Source: CALGTL01 sp963579135
Lineage (GTDB): Bacteria; Chloroflexota; Dehalococcoidia; Lucifugimonadales; Australimonadaceae
Reading direction: 5' to 3'
Assembly: GCA_963579135.1 (NCBI GenBank)
Contig: CAUZFB010000033.1
Span: 1-25,844, forward strand
DNA length: 25,844 nucleotides
Below the pieces are notes generated by a model that worked only from the letters and a program-made list of their open reading frames with translations, had not been told where the DNA came from and ran no database searches. Below, piece after piece: positions 7,393-15,601 of the stretch (position 1 is the first letter of the stretch; every line of letters begins with the position of its first letter). The translations under genes were made by a program, and so were the position numbers.

Positions 7393-8139
7393 TTAGTTTC
7401 TATACGAAGGGTCTTTGGCATCCAACGTCCGTAAAAGCCAGGGCCATTCAATAGATTCGTAGCGGTAAGTTCGAGGGCTCGATGCTTTTTCCATTACCTG
7501 CGGCGGTGCTTGGTGAATGATCTGTCCTGTGGATTGAGTGACTACCTGCAGCTGGCATGCCCTTTCCAGTTGCCACATCGCAACCCACGCATCCGCAACG
7601 GAACGTCCAACAGTGAGTAGCCCGTGATTCTTTAAAATCATGGAGTCCTTGTTTCCTAGGTCAGTTACAAGGCGTTCCCGCTCGTCGGTGTCAGTCGCCT
7701 GCCCTTCGAACTCGTGATAGGCAACACGATCATGGAACTGGTAAGTGTCCTGCTGTAGAGGAATGAGACCATCCTCAAGTGCTGAGACAACCATCCCGTA
7801 GAAGGTATGGGCGTGCATAACGCACGCGACATCATGGCGGGCCGCATGAACAGCTGAATGAATCACATATCCGGGGAAATTGATCCGGTGCTCACCTTCC
7901 TGATGGACATTACCCTCGATGTCTATTTTCACCAAATTGGACGCTGTGATTTCGTTGTAGCCCAGACCAAACTCATTGATCAAAAATTGATCGTCGGTGC
8001 CTGGGACGCGACAGGTTATATGGTTATAGAGCAAATCGGTCAGATTAAAATGATCGGTCAGCCTATAGGCAGCAGCGAGGTTAACTCTAGCTTGCCATTC
8101 GCCATCTGAATATTTGTGCTTCTTCGGTCCAGATGCCAT
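7393..8139 (-). CDS. Class II aldolase/adducin family protein
   Basis: Predicted 248-aa cytoplasmic zinc enzyme of the fuculose-phosphate aldolase fold. The zinc histidines are visible in HAHT (His109, His111) and NHG (His172), with another His-rich stretch YVIHSAVHAARH (91-102). The chosen start is ATG 8139 with GAGGG just upstream (8144-8148 on the plus strand); it gives the usual family length. The frame continues to an ATG at 8190 and a TTG at 8208, neither with a good ribosome site. This family includes sugar-phosphate aldolases, but also decarboxylases such as the 3,4-dihydroxyphthalate decarboxylase of Gram-positive phthalate pathways (from memory). Given the aromatic-catabolism context, decarboxylation or retro-aldol cleavage of an aromatic-derived acid is a reasonable guess. 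The gene lies about 190 nt downstream of a C11 tract (read on its own strand). Confidence 0.85.
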   Translation of the reverse strand: MASGPKKHKYSDGEWQARVNLAAAYRLTDHFNLTDLLYNHITCRVPGTDDQFLINEFGLGYNEITASNLVKIDIEGNVHQEGEHRINFPGYVIHSAVHAARHDVACVMHAHTFYGMVVSALEDGLIPLQQDTYQFHDRVAYHEFEGQATDTDERERLVTDLGNKDSMILKNHGLLTVGRSVADAWVAMWQLERACQLQVVTQSTGQIIHQAPPQVMEKASSPRTYRYESIEWPWLLRTLDAKDPSYRN

Positions 8140-8526
8140 ATAACCCTCTATGCCTATACCGTTCCGGCACGATTCTATTTCATGATCCATGGTTGAGTTG
8201 TCGAACAATTCGTTTGGAGAGCGATCAGGTGGGCGCCGTCACAAGTCAAGCCGTCGAATCAGGTGTTTCCTCAAAGGGAGAACTACTTTGCTCGTTGAAG
8301 CCGCCGCCGTACCTCTAGGCAAGTATCGTGTAGGGGGGGGGGGCGGCTCGCTGTTGTGTGGCGGACACACCAGTCGATTGACAATGTGCGCAGGCCATGA
8401 GATTTGCTCCTCGTCACATGTGATCCTGATAGTCATTCCGCCCGCGTCTTGAATCCTGCCAGAAATCGCGACGGCGAGGGCCGGCCTGCGTGTAAAGGAC
8501 AGTGCGCAGAGGTGTGACGGAGGACG
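8140..8526. other. 387-nt intergenic region with a G11 tract, no gene supported
   Basis: It lies between the start of the aldolase-family gene and the end of the MBL-fold gene, both on the minus strand. No frame resembles a known protein. Its only conspicuous content is the G11 homopolymer at 8333-8343 and a small CGAA/TTCG dyad near 8203-8213. TTGACT on the minus strand near 8245 could be a -35 for the aldolase gene, but there is no matching -10. Confidence 0.4.
8333..8343. repeat. G11 homopolymer tract
   Basis: Eleven consecutive G on the plus strand, read as C11 upstream of the minus-strand aldolase-family gene (about 190 nt before its start). The flanks are GCAAGTA a few bases before and TCGCT just after, shared in the same orientation with the C13 tract at 10846. 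Such tracts are prone to slippage in cells and to sequencing error, so the true length is uncertain. Confidence 0.8.
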
Positions 8527-9372
8527 CTAGCCGGCCACCACAAGCGCCCCATCTTCGGCTTCGCTGACCTTGCCTTCGGCGACGAGCTTGCGGAGCATAC
8601 TGCGCACTTGGTTCTGGCCCATGGCTTGGGTCCGAGGCGACGTGAGCTTGGGGTAGAGGAATGCTCCGAGCGCCTGGATGGTGTTCCGACCGCCTGCAAT
8701 CTCGGTCAGCAGCTGTTCCTCACGCTGTTCGCGGTGCTTCAGCAGGTACGCCAGCCAGTCGGCGGTGTCGGAAATCGGCCCTCCATGGCCCGGATAGATG
8801 ACCCGGGAGTCAATCGTTTGGAACTCGCCTAACGTTCGGACGTAGTCGGCCATGTCGCCCTGCTCGCCAATGGCCGTCGTGCTGTTGGCAAGGACAGTGT
8901 CGGTAGTGAACAGCGCTTGGCGCTCGGGGATGAACACCGCCAAGGAACCCGGAGTGTGGCCCGGGGCATGCGATATCTGGAGCGTCAGGTTGCCAAGGTC
9001 GATTGACTCCCCACCATTCAACAACTTGCCGATGTCGGCTCTCCCTTTGAGCTGTTCCCCGACGATGGACTGATGGTCGTCAGGGTGACACGCGATGGAG
9101 GCGCCGGTCTCCTGTTGGAGTGCCGCGGCACCACCTGCGTGGTCGGCGTGCCGGTGCATCGCGATGATCTGCCGCAGGTCTGGCGCGCCGGTGTCACGCC
9201 AAAGCTCCATACGGGTGCCGTGGTCGCCCTCATGGTCGTACCCGGTGTCGATGAAGACCGCGCCATCATCCCCCGCAACGTAGAACACGTTTGAGCCAGG
9301 CAACCCCGCGAAGTTATCGCGGTAGGACACGAGCTGATGGATCCCCGGTTCGACTTCCGTGACACGTTCCAT
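8527..9372 (-). CDS. Metallo-beta-lactamase-fold hydrolase (LACTB2/glyoxalase II-like)
   Basis: Predicted 281-aa MBL-fold hydrolase. The zinc motif HRHADH (His73, His75, Asp77, His78) is complete, followed by GHTPGS (His139), a metal-bridging Asp158 (TTDTVL) and YPGHG (His196). The C-terminal ~70 residues look like the winged-helix-like tail of LACTB2 proteins (QVRSMLRKLVAEGKV). The start is ATG 9372 with GGAGGGGG at 9383-9390; upstream codons back to 9519 lack similarity. Its likely reaction is hydrolysis of a thioester, ester or lactone, and the substrate is unknown. It is divergent from the aldo-keto reductase gene across a 388-nt region that holds a perfect dyad. Neighbours suggest a role in processing a catabolic intermediate or detoxification (inference). 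Confidence 0.88.
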   Translation of the reverse strand: MERVTEVEPGIHQLVSYRDNFAGLPGSNVFYVAGDDGAVFIDTGYDHEGDHGTRMELWRDTGAPDLRQIIAMHRHADHAGGAAALQQETGASIACHPDDHQSIVGEQLKGRADIGKLLNGGESIDLGNLTLQISHAPGHTPGSLAVFIPERQALFTTDTVLANSTTAIGEQGDMADYVRTLGEFQTIDSRVIYPGHGGPISDTADWLAYLLKHREQREEQLLTEIAGGRNTIQALGAFLYPKLTSPRTQAMGQNQVRSMLRKLVAEGKVSEAEDGALVVAG

Positions 9373-9528
9373 GGAATCTCTGCCCCCTCCAAAGAATGGC
9401 GGGAGCGTACCTGCGGGGCGTGCCATCGTCAAATGAAGGGCAGGGACGGTGAGCCATGCAGGACTCCCCGTGAGCGATGACAAGCCGAACCATGATCGGG
9501 CTCCGGCTGGTGTGGCCAACCGTCATCA

Positions 9529-9548
9529 GGCTTGGTCTTGACCAAGCC
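9529..9548. promoter_or_regulatory. Perfect 9-bp dyad, operator-like
   Basis: GGCTTGGTC and GACCAAGCC are exact reverse complements separated by TT. The compact symmetry and the position in the divergent region (about 160 nt from the MBL start and 210 nt from the AKR start) suit a dimeric regulator site better than a terminator. No regulator gene lies in the window. A degenerate transcript hairpin is the alternative. Confidence 0.5.
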
Positions 9549-9700
9549 CGTAATGTCCGGGTCGAAGCGTTTATCATGGGCGAGGTGGACCGGCTCCTTA
9601 TCCGGTCTGATGCGGATGCTAATTCTCTCGTAGAGTGAGTCCTGACAGAACCACGCTGGGAGTCCTGCGAGTAGCAGTGCGTTGCGGCAGTTCTCCGCGA

Positions 9701-9729
9701 GTGGCAAGCAGCACCTTCCGCGTTATGAT
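9701..9729 (+). promoter_or_regulatory. Candidate promoter of the aldo-keto reductase gene
   Basis: GTGGCA (9701-9706) matches four of six -35 consensus positions. It is followed after 17 nt by TATGAT (9724-9729), a good -10. A start near 9736 would give a leader of about 25 nt, just enough for the GGAG at 9751-9754. Confidence 0.4.
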
Positions 9730-9760
9730 GCCGCCAACGTTCCCGTACCCGGAGCACCCT

Positions 9761-10768
9761 ATGCAGTATCGAAAGCTTGGCTCGTCCGACCTCAATGTCT
9801 CGGTCATCGGTCTCGGGACCAACAATTTCGGCAACCCTGACCGCCCCGTCGCCCCACGTCGCTTCGGGATCTCGGATAAGGCGGAGAGTGCAGCGGTTCT
9901 CAACAAGTGCCTGGACCTGGGCATCAACTTCATCGACACTGCCGACATCTATGGCGACGGACGAAGTGAGGTTCACATCGGTGAGGCCCTGAAATCCCGC
10001 CGCAAGGAAGCGTTGCTCGCAACCAAGTTCAACATCGTGGATCTTGAAGGCGAGTCCATCGAAGATAGAATCAACCGGAGCATCAACTCTAGCCTCACTG
10101 CATTGCAGACCGACTACATTGACCTCTATCAGGTGCACTTCCCAGATTCAGATCTGCCCCAGGAGGAGATCCTCGGGCCGATGAACGACCTGGTGACTGC
10201 GGGTAAGGTGCGGTACATCGGCGCGTGCAATTACTCTGGCTGGCGCCACGCCCACGCTGACGCTGTTTCGGAGCAGAAGGACTGGGCGCGCATGGTGTCC
10301 ACACAGAACTACTACAACGTCTTCCGGCGCCAGGTGGAGATGGAGCTCTTGCCGTTTTGCACCGCGCAGAACGTTGGCTTCCTCCCCTACTTCCCGTTGG
10401 CAGGAGGCTGGCTCACCGGGAAATACAAGAGCACCCATACGCCCACTGCAAACTCGCGGCGCATGGTGACTTCACTTCAGGCCGACGCCACCGCGCGTGA
10501 GAAGCTCAACAAGCTCGACGCCTACGCTGTCGAGAGAGGACACTCCCTTCTGGAGCTGGCGTTCTCATGGCTTCTTGCCCACCCCGCCGTCAGCACTGTC
10601 ATCGCGGGCGCTATGACCCCCGACCAGGTCGTCGCCAATGCCGTCTCTGGCGACTGGGTGATGACCGACGAAGAGCGCGATGCCATCGACGCTATTGCCT
10701 GCTGGGACGGCACCTCCGAGGAGATCGAAGGCTACGGCCCGGGCTCTCCTCCCGTCCGCCGCCGTTAG
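9761..10768 (+). CDS. Aldo/keto reductase
   Basis: Predicted 335-aa NADPH-dependent carbonyl reductase with a TIM-barrel fold. The catalytic tetrad is visible: Asp59 and Tyr64 (DTADIYGDG), Lys89 (LATKF) and His126 (QVHFPD). The N-terminus MQYRKLGSSDLNVSVIGLG is the standard start of the AKR11/13-like bacterial group. The start is ATG 9761 with GGAG at 9751-9754; the open frame runs back to 9635 without similarity. It would reduce an aldehyde or ketone, or run in reverse on an alcohol. The substrate is unknown. It is divergent from the MBL hydrolase gene and followed by the C13-bearing intergenic region. Confidence 0.9.
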   Translation: MQYRKLGSSDLNVSVIGLGTNNFGNPDRPVAPRRFGISDKAESAAVLNKCLDLGINFIDTADIYGDGRSEVHIGEALKSRRKEALLATKFNIVDLEGESIEDRINRSINSSLTALQTDYIDLYQVHFPDSDLPQEEILGPMNDLVTAGKVRYIGACNYSGWRHAHADAVSEQKDWARMVSTQNYYNVFRRQVEMELLPFCTAQNVGFLPYFPLAGGWLTGKYKSTHTPTANSRRMVTSLQADATAREKLNKLDAYAVERGHSLLELAFSWLLAHPAVSTVIAGAMTPDQVVANAVSGDWVMTDEERDAIDAIACWDGTSEEIEGYGPGSPPVRRR

Positions 10769-10803
10769 TCGCCGAAACTGCCTTTGAGGTCTGGCGGAAT
10801 GAC

Positions 10804-10809
10804 TATAAT
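10804..10809 (+). promoter_or_regulatory. TATAAT -10 element upstream of the SDR-CoxL-MFS run
   Basis: A perfect TATAAT sits 36 nt after the aldo-keto reductase stop. TTGAGG at 10784-10789 could be the -35, but the 14-nt spacer is short. If used, transcription would begin near 10816 and the C13 tract would fall in the leader, about 30 nt in. Confidence 0.4.
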
Positions 10810-10845
10810 GCCATCGTGCTCCACGGTTCTCGCTGCAAGTAAACG

Positions 10846-10858
10846 CCCCCCCCCCCCC
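10846..10858. repeat. C13 homopolymer tract
   Basis: Thirteen consecutive C on the plus strand, 100 nt upstream of the SDR start and downstream of a TATAAT. It is flanked by GCAAGTA before and TCGCT after, as is the G11 tract at 8333. A slippery tract in a leader could vary expression, or it could simply be an unstable or mis-sequenced repeat. Confidence 0.8.
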
Positions 10859-10958
10859 GAATTCGCTCAGCGGGTGATCGCGAAAACGCTGGTTTAGCGA
10901 TCTTTGAGCCTAAGTCGGGGAGCAGGTCTGCCCACGCCCAAGCCATAGGAGGTTCTTT

Positions 10959-11741
10959 ATGTTGCTCGAAGGCAAAGTAGCAGTAGTAACGGGTGCTGGC
11001 CCTAACATCGGAGGTGAAATCGCGCGAGCACTTGCGCGTGAGGGAGCGCGGGTTGTCTGCGTCGATTTCTTACCCGGCCGCGCGGAATCCGCCGCCGCCT
11101 CGGTTCGTGAGGAGGGCGGAGAGGCAGTGGCGATCGATGCCGACATCTCTCGCCCAGCCGAAGTAGAGCGATTGTTTGCGGAGGTTGATGAGGCGTTCGG
11201 GAGGGTTGATATCCTCGTGAATAATGCAGCCGTCAATAACGAGGATGGAATCCTTGAGATGGAGTACGAGAAGTGGAAATGGGTGCAATCCGTCATCATG
11301 GACGGCACTATGCTCTGCTCCCAGCAGGCGGCCCGGCGAATGGTGGCCCAAGGCGATGGTGGGGCAATCGTGAACACAGCATCATCAACGGGCCATCGTG
11401 GTAAGGCGGGCTTCCTTGCCTATTCTGCATCGAAGGGGGCTGTGCTACAGATGACTCGGAGCATGGCCATCCAATTGGCACATCACAGCATTCGAGTGAA
11501 CTCGATCACGCCGACGCAGACGGGACTGAGCCGTGCAACCACGCCGGGAGGGAGCAGTGCACCACGCTCATCCAAACCCAAGAACATACCGCTTGGCCGC
11601 TGGGGCGAACCGGCAGACCAAGCGCAGGCGGTTCTGTTCCTCGCTTCGCCAAACTCTTCGTTCATCACGGGTGAGAACATCAACGTTGACGGTGGGTTGC
11701 TAGCTTTATTTCCATCTGAGCGTGGGGCCGGAGAAGTGTAG
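10959..11741 (+). CDS. SDR family oxidoreductase 1
   Basis: Predicted 260-aa classical short-chain dehydrogenase/reductase using NAD(P)(H). Seen motifs are the cofactor glycine motif TGAGPNIG (residues 11-18), NNAAVN, catalytic Ser142, Tyr155 and Lys159 (YSASK), and the C-terminal INVDGG. The start is ATG 10959 with AGGAGG at 10947-10952. It is the first of four plus-strand genes (SDR, CoxL-like, MFS, decarboxylase-like), with a 58-nt gap to the next, so co-transcription is likely. In Rieske pathways SDRs commonly oxidise cis-dihydrodiols to catechols. That role here is inference. Confidence 0.92.
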   Translation: MLLEGKVAVVTGAGPNIGGEIARALAREGARVVCVDFLPGRAESAAASVREEGGEAVAIDADISRPAEVERLFAEVDEAFGRVDILVNNAAVNNEDGILEMEYEKWKWVQSVIMDGTMLCSQQAARRMVAQGDGGAIVNTASSTGHRGKAGFLAYSASKGAVLQMTRSMAIQLAHHSIRVNSITPTQTGLSRATTPGGSSAPRSSKPKNIPLGRWGEPADQAQAVLFLASPNSSFITGENINVDGGLLALFPSERGAGEV

Positions 11742-11799
11742 AAAGGATCCACCGAAACCGTAGACTGCCGGCGCAGGTACGAGTCGACGTGGAGTACTG

Positions 11800-14082
11800 A
11801 TGGTCAACTCTCATCACACGACAGTGCTCGGCTCTCCGCTTCCACGCGTCGACGGGCGGGGGAAAGCTAACGGTACGGCGGGCTTTACTGCTGACGTGCC
11901 GCTCGAGAATCTTGCTTGGGCGAAGACTCTGCGCAGCCCGCACGTGCATGCGCGCATCCTGCGAATGGATGTTTCAAAAGTTATGACCGTGCCTGGCGTG
12001 CACGCGGTATTGACGGGCACCGATGTAGCGGGGATGCGTTTCGGGCGGCGGATCATCGACATCCCGCTGCTCGCGGATGGAGTAGTGCGCTACGTCGGGG
12101 AACAGGTGGCGGCGGTAGTAGCCGACGACGAGGAGACGGCAGATCGTGCGTTGGCGCTGATTGAGGTGGACTACGAACCCTTGCCCGCCGTCTTCGATGC
12201 GGCAGAGGCGATGCAGCCAACGGCTCCGCTATTGCATCCGCAGATGCGAGCCTACGACGGGATGACCCCATCGACCGAAGCACCTTCCAACATATCCGAC
12301 GTTCATGTCTGGGGGCAGGGCGACCCGGCGGTAGGGTTTGTAGAAGCTGATCTGATCGTCGAAAACACATTTACGCTGTCCGCTGTTCACCAGATGTACC
12401 TCGAGCCCCACGCCTGCCAGGCGATGGTTGGAGAGGATGGGCGTCTGAATGTTTGGGCGAACAATAAGACTCCCTATAACGCGAAGTGGCAGGTTGCGGC
12501 CGCGCTCGGTATCAATCCCGATGATGTGCTCATACACCCGGTGACAATCGGTGGCGATTTCGGGGGCAAAGGCTCACCGATGAACATTGTGTTGTGCTGC
12601 TTCTTGGCGCTCGCTGCCAAACGCCCTGTGCGAATGGTGTTCGACTATGGCGAGGAGCTGCTCGCTGCCAATCCGCGTCACTCAGCGGTCGTTCACATGC
12701 GGACCGGGGCCAGGCGGGATGGAACAATCGTAGCTCAAGAGGCGAATGTCGTCTTCAACGGGGGTGCATACGCGGGATTCAAACCTCGCTCATTTCTCGT
12801 TGGGGCGGTGAGTGCGGGGGGGCCATATCGGATACCGCACACACGCATTACGGCGTACCAGGTGTACACCAACCGTGTGCCTTGCGGTCACATGAGAGGC
12901 CCGGGCGAGGCGCAGACGCTGTTCGCACTCGAGTCACAGATGGACATGCTGGCGCAGGAACTGGGTATAGATCCCGCCGACCTGCGACGGCACAACGTGG
13001 TTCGCGAGAGAGATGCGACAGCTATCGGCCACGTATTCGAGGACGTACGGGCGGTTGAGACGCTCGATGCAGCACTTGCTGCATCTGGGTACGGCGATGG
13101 GGCAAAGGACGTTCCAAAAGGATGGCGTTACGGGCGTGGCATAGCGTTCGCCGATCGGCCACCAGGCGGGGGAGAGGCGAATGCGGAGGTGGAGTTCCTG
13201 GGGGACGGAACGGTGCTCATCAGCACGCCGGTGTTCGAGCAGGGCTCCGGAACCTACACGCTGCTGACGCAGGTTGCCATGGAGGTGCTGGGGCTGAGTG
13301 CAGAGCGGATTCGGGTACAGGTAGTGGATACGGACCAGGTCCGGTGGGATTCGGGTGTCGGTGCGAACCGTGTGGCGCGGATCGCAACGCAGGCGGTGTA
13401 TACGGCCGCAGTACAGGCGCGAGACCGTCTCTTTGAACTCGCAGAGCAGGCGTGGGGATGGGAGCAGCCGGCTATCGAGCTGCGCGAGGGGTCGCTGACG
13501 TCCATGGGCTCGGGGGAGTCTCGCCCCTGGTCAGCGCTCGTGGCGATGGGGCGGGATACCGCCAAGGCAACCGCAAATATCAACGAGTCAGGCCCTTCGT
13601 CCGTCACGTCATTCACGGCGCAGGTGGCGGAGGTGGCGGTGGACGTCGAGACCGGCCAGATCAAGTTGCTACGGCTTACGAGTGCACATGACGTTGGACG
13701 AATCATCAATCCACTCGGGCACCAAGGCCAAATCAACGGTGGTGCGGTGATGGGACTAGGGTATGCAGTGCTTGAGGAGCTACCGATTGAAGACGGCAAG
13801 GTGACGACCCTGTCAATGGTAGATGCGAAAATGCCGAGCATTGCAGATATACCAGAACTGCAAACAGTATTACTGGAGTCACCTAGCGGCTTGGGGCCCT
13901 ACCAAATCAAGTCTATCGGCGAGGCAGCCAACGGGCCCGTGCCGCCAGCAATCGCGAATGCGGTAGCAGATGCCGTTAGTGTGAGGATCACGGAGCTTCC
14001 GCTAACGGCTGAGAAAGTGCACGGCGCGCTGAGAGCGGCTCGCACTCTCTCAGCTCTGAAGGAGGGCAGTGATAGAAGGTAG
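11800..14082 (+). CDS. Xanthine dehydrogenase/CoxL-family molybdopterin-binding large subunit
   Basis: Predicted 760-aa molybdenum hydroxylase large subunit, near the usual length. This family hydroxylates aldehydes or N-heterocycles with water at a Mo-cytosine-dinucleotide centre. Seen: LRSPHVHARI (44-53) in the N-terminal domain, the conserved GGDFGGK (251-257), the active-site-loop region CGHMRGPGEAQ (362-372), and the C-terminal catalytic Glu708 in SIGEAANGP. The loop is not the AYRCSFR of true CO dehydrogenase, so CO oxidation is unlikely. The start is ATG 11800 with GGAG at 11791-11794. The FeS (CoxS) and FAD (CoxM) subunit genes that normally accompany it are absent. A decayed relative lies at 4406-4768. 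The substrate is unknown; an aromatic aldehyde or heterocycle is a reasonable guess. Confidence 0.92.
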   Translation: MVNSHHTTVLGSPLPRVDGRGKANGTAGFTADVPLENLAWAKTLRSPHVHARILRMDVSKVMTVPGVHAVLTGTDVAGMRFGRRIIDIPLLADGVVRYVGEQVAAVVADDEETADRALALIEVDYEPLPAVFDAAEAMQPTAPLLHPQMRAYDGMTPSTEAPSNISDVHVWGQGDPAVGFVEADLIVENTFTLSAVHQMYLEPHACQAMVGEDGRLNVWANNKTPYNAKWQVAAALGINPDDVLIHPVTIGGDFGGKGSPMNIVLCCFLALAAKRPVRMVFDYGEELLAANPRHSAVVHMRTGARRDGTIVAQEANVVFNGGAYAGFKPRSFLVGAVSAGGPYRIPHTRITAYQVYTNRVPCGHMRGPGEAQTLFALESQMDMLAQELGIDPADLRRHNVVRERDATAIGHVFEDVRAVETLDAALAASGYGDGAKDVPKGWRYGRGIAFADRPPGGGEANAEVEFLGDGTVLISTPVFEQGSGTYTLLTQVAMEVLGLSAERIRVQVVDTDQVRWDSGVGANRVARIATQAVYTAAVQARDRLFELAEQAWGWEQPAIELREGSLTSMGSGESRPWSALVAMGRDTAKATANINESGPSSVTSFTAQVAEVAVDVETGQIKLLRLTSAHDVGRIINPLGHQGQINGGAVMGLGYAVLEELPIEDGKVTTLSMVDAKMPSIADIPELQTVLLESPSGLGPYQIKSIGEAANGPVPPAIANAVADAVSVRITELPLTAEKVHGALRAARTLSALKEGSDRR

Positions 14083-14100
14083 TAGAGCACATGATGCCAT

Positions 14101-14113
14101 CCTGATCGTCAGG
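14101..14113. other. Short inverted repeat between CoxL-like and MFS genes
   Basis: CCTGA-TCG-TCAGG, a 5-bp stem with a 3-nt loop, 18 nt after the CoxL-like stop. It could be a weak processing or attenuation hairpin within the gene run, or chance. Confidence 0.25.
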
Positions 14114-14160
14114 GTTGTCGCAGTCCTATGAGCCGTGAGGCTGCCGGGTAACATAACAAT

Positions 14161-15504
14161 ATGGATCTGCCTCCCTCCGCATCCACCACCATTCCTCGAC
14201 TGTGGCCGTTCAAGCGCACCTTCTATGGCTGGGCTATTGTCTACACCAGCTTCCTAGTCTCCTTCGCCCAGGTCCCCATGTACGGGCCGGTCTTCGCAGT
14301 CTTTGTTAAGCCTATAGGGGACGATCTGGGCTGGTCGCGCTCCACCATCACCCTCGCCTTCACCATTGGTAGCCTGGGCGGCTCGATGTTGTCTGCCGTG
14401 GTCGGCTCTTTGGTGGACCGATACGGGGCGCGAGGCGTCATCGTAGTGGCGGGTATGGTGGTGGGCTCGGCCCTGCTTGGTGTTGCCGCCATGACCGAGC
14501 CCTGGCACTTCTGGCTCGCCTATGGAGCGGGTCGGGCGGCGGCGGTGGCGGGAATTGGCCTGGGCACATCGGTCTCCATCGCTAACTGGTTCGTGGTCAA
14601 GCGGGGCCGTGCAGCAGCCATTCGGGGAATGGGACAGCGCCTTGGGCAAAGTGTGATGCCACTTTTGATATTGCCTGTCCTCGTGCTCATCGGATGGCGG
14701 GAGGCCTTCCTGCTGCTGGGGCTTGTGGCCGTCGTGTTCATTAGCCTACCCGCCGGACTGTTCCTACGCCGGCGGCCGGAGGACATGGGATTCCTGCCGG
14801 ACGGCGTAATCCCTGGCCAAGCGCACGACGCGGCGCAGGCTGCGCCAGGGCGCGCGGAGACCGAGTACTCCTGGACACTGGATCAGGCCCGTCGAACGCG
14901 CACACTTTGGGTGCTGACGATGGGCATGGCACTGGGACTTGCAGCGCAGATCGCGGTAAACGTACATGTTGTAGCCAGCTTTGAAGACCAAGGCATGTCC
15001 GAGGTGCTGGCGGTGACTGTGGTCACGATTTTCGGGGGCGTCTCCGCAGTCTCGATGCTGGCCTGGGGTTTCCTGGCTGAGCGACTCCACGTGCGGTTGG
15101 TAGCCATGATTTGTATGGCCCTCTACGCGGTTTCCATGCTCGTGCTGCTGGCGGCCGGGGTGAGCTACGTGGTTGCGGTGCTGTTCGCGGTTCTCTTCGG
15201 GCTCGCCACGGGCGGGTGGACTATCGCGCAGGTGCTGATGGTGGCCAACTACTTCGGCCGCCGCCACGCTGGGTCCATTCGCGGGTTCGTCGCTCCCATT
15301 GAGGGACTGGTGGCGATATCGGGCCCCTTGGTGGCGGCGGTGATCCGCGATACGACAGGAACTTATGACTCCGCCTACTGGGCCGCTACCGTGGTTTTCG
15401 GTGCCTCTTTCGCTGCCTTCCTGCTGGCTAGACCGCCGGCGGTCCCGGTCTCCCCGCAGCACAGCGGTGAGCACGATAGCCGGGCGCAGGAAGACTCTGG
15501 GTGA
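14161..15504 (+). CDS. MFS transporter (OFA/monocarboxylate-like)
   Basis: Predicted 447-aa inner-membrane permease with about 12 hydrophobic segments. The N-terminal pattern FYGWAIVYTSFLVSF, then a GWSRSTITLAF stretch, is typical of the oxalate/formate and monocarboxylate MFS branch. The loop 2-3 signature is present as DRYGAR. A central hydrophilic loop (about residues 205-245) separates the halves. The start is ATG 14161; no clear ribosome site precedes it, and TAACAT ends 6 nt before, so a leaderless start or translational coupling is possible. It lies between the CoxL-like gene and the decarboxylase-like gene. Uptake of an organic acid, possibly an aromatic carboxylate, is inference from neighbours. 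Confidence 0.88.
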   Translation: MDLPPSASTTIPRLWPFKRTFYGWAIVYTSFLVSFAQVPMYGPVFAVFVKPIGDDLGWSRSTITLAFTIGSLGGSMLSAVVGSLVDRYGARGVIVVAGMVVGSALLGVAAMTEPWHFWLAYGAGRAAAVAGIGLGTSVSIANWFVVKRGRAAAIRGMGQRLGQSVMPLLILPVLVLIGWREAFLLLGLVAVVFISLPAGLFLRRRPEDMGFLPDGVIPGQAHDAAQAAPGRAETEYSWTLDQARRTRTLWVLTMGMALGLAAQIAVNVHVVASFEDQGMSEVLAVTVVTIFGGVSAVSMLAWGFLAERLHVRLVAMICMALYAVSMLVLLAAGVSYVVAVLFAVLFGLATGGWTIAQVLMVANYFGRRHAGSIRGFVAPIEGLVAISGPLVAAVIRDTTGTYDSAYWAATVVFGASFAAFLLARPPAVPVSPQHSGEHDSRAQEDSG

Positions 15505-15601
15505 GTGGTACGAAGGTCAGTACGGCGCACCGCACATGTCTGGCCGACCGGCTATGATGAGCGACAATCGGCACACGACACGCTCAGCGAGAGGAGACTG
15601 C

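Larger units (their letters stand above)
9373..9760. other. Divergent intergenic region between the MBL and AKR genes
   Basis: This 388-nt region separates two divergent genes and should hold both promoters. I see a perfect 9-bp dyad (9529-9548) and a plausible promoter for the aldo-keto reductase (9701-9729). A minus-strand open frame covers 9429-9707, but its translation resembles nothing I know and it overlaps the MBL upstream region, so I do not call a gene. Confidence 0.4.

Noticed and set aside
9314..10138. Long minus-strand open frame (274 codons) across the MBL/AKR divergent region
   Set aside because: It overlaps the N-terminal halves of two well-supported genes and has no recognisable domain; the AKR catalytic tetrad lies on the opposite strand.
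11800..14082. Aerobic carbon monoxide dehydrogenase large subunit
   Set aside because: The diagnostic AYRCSFR loop is replaced by CGHMRGPGEAQ, and CoxS/CoxM genes are missing.
14764..15474. Minus-strand open frame (236 codons) opposite the MFS gene
   Set aside because: Its composition (His/Arg/Gln-rich) is that of an antisense shadow of a membrane protein gene.
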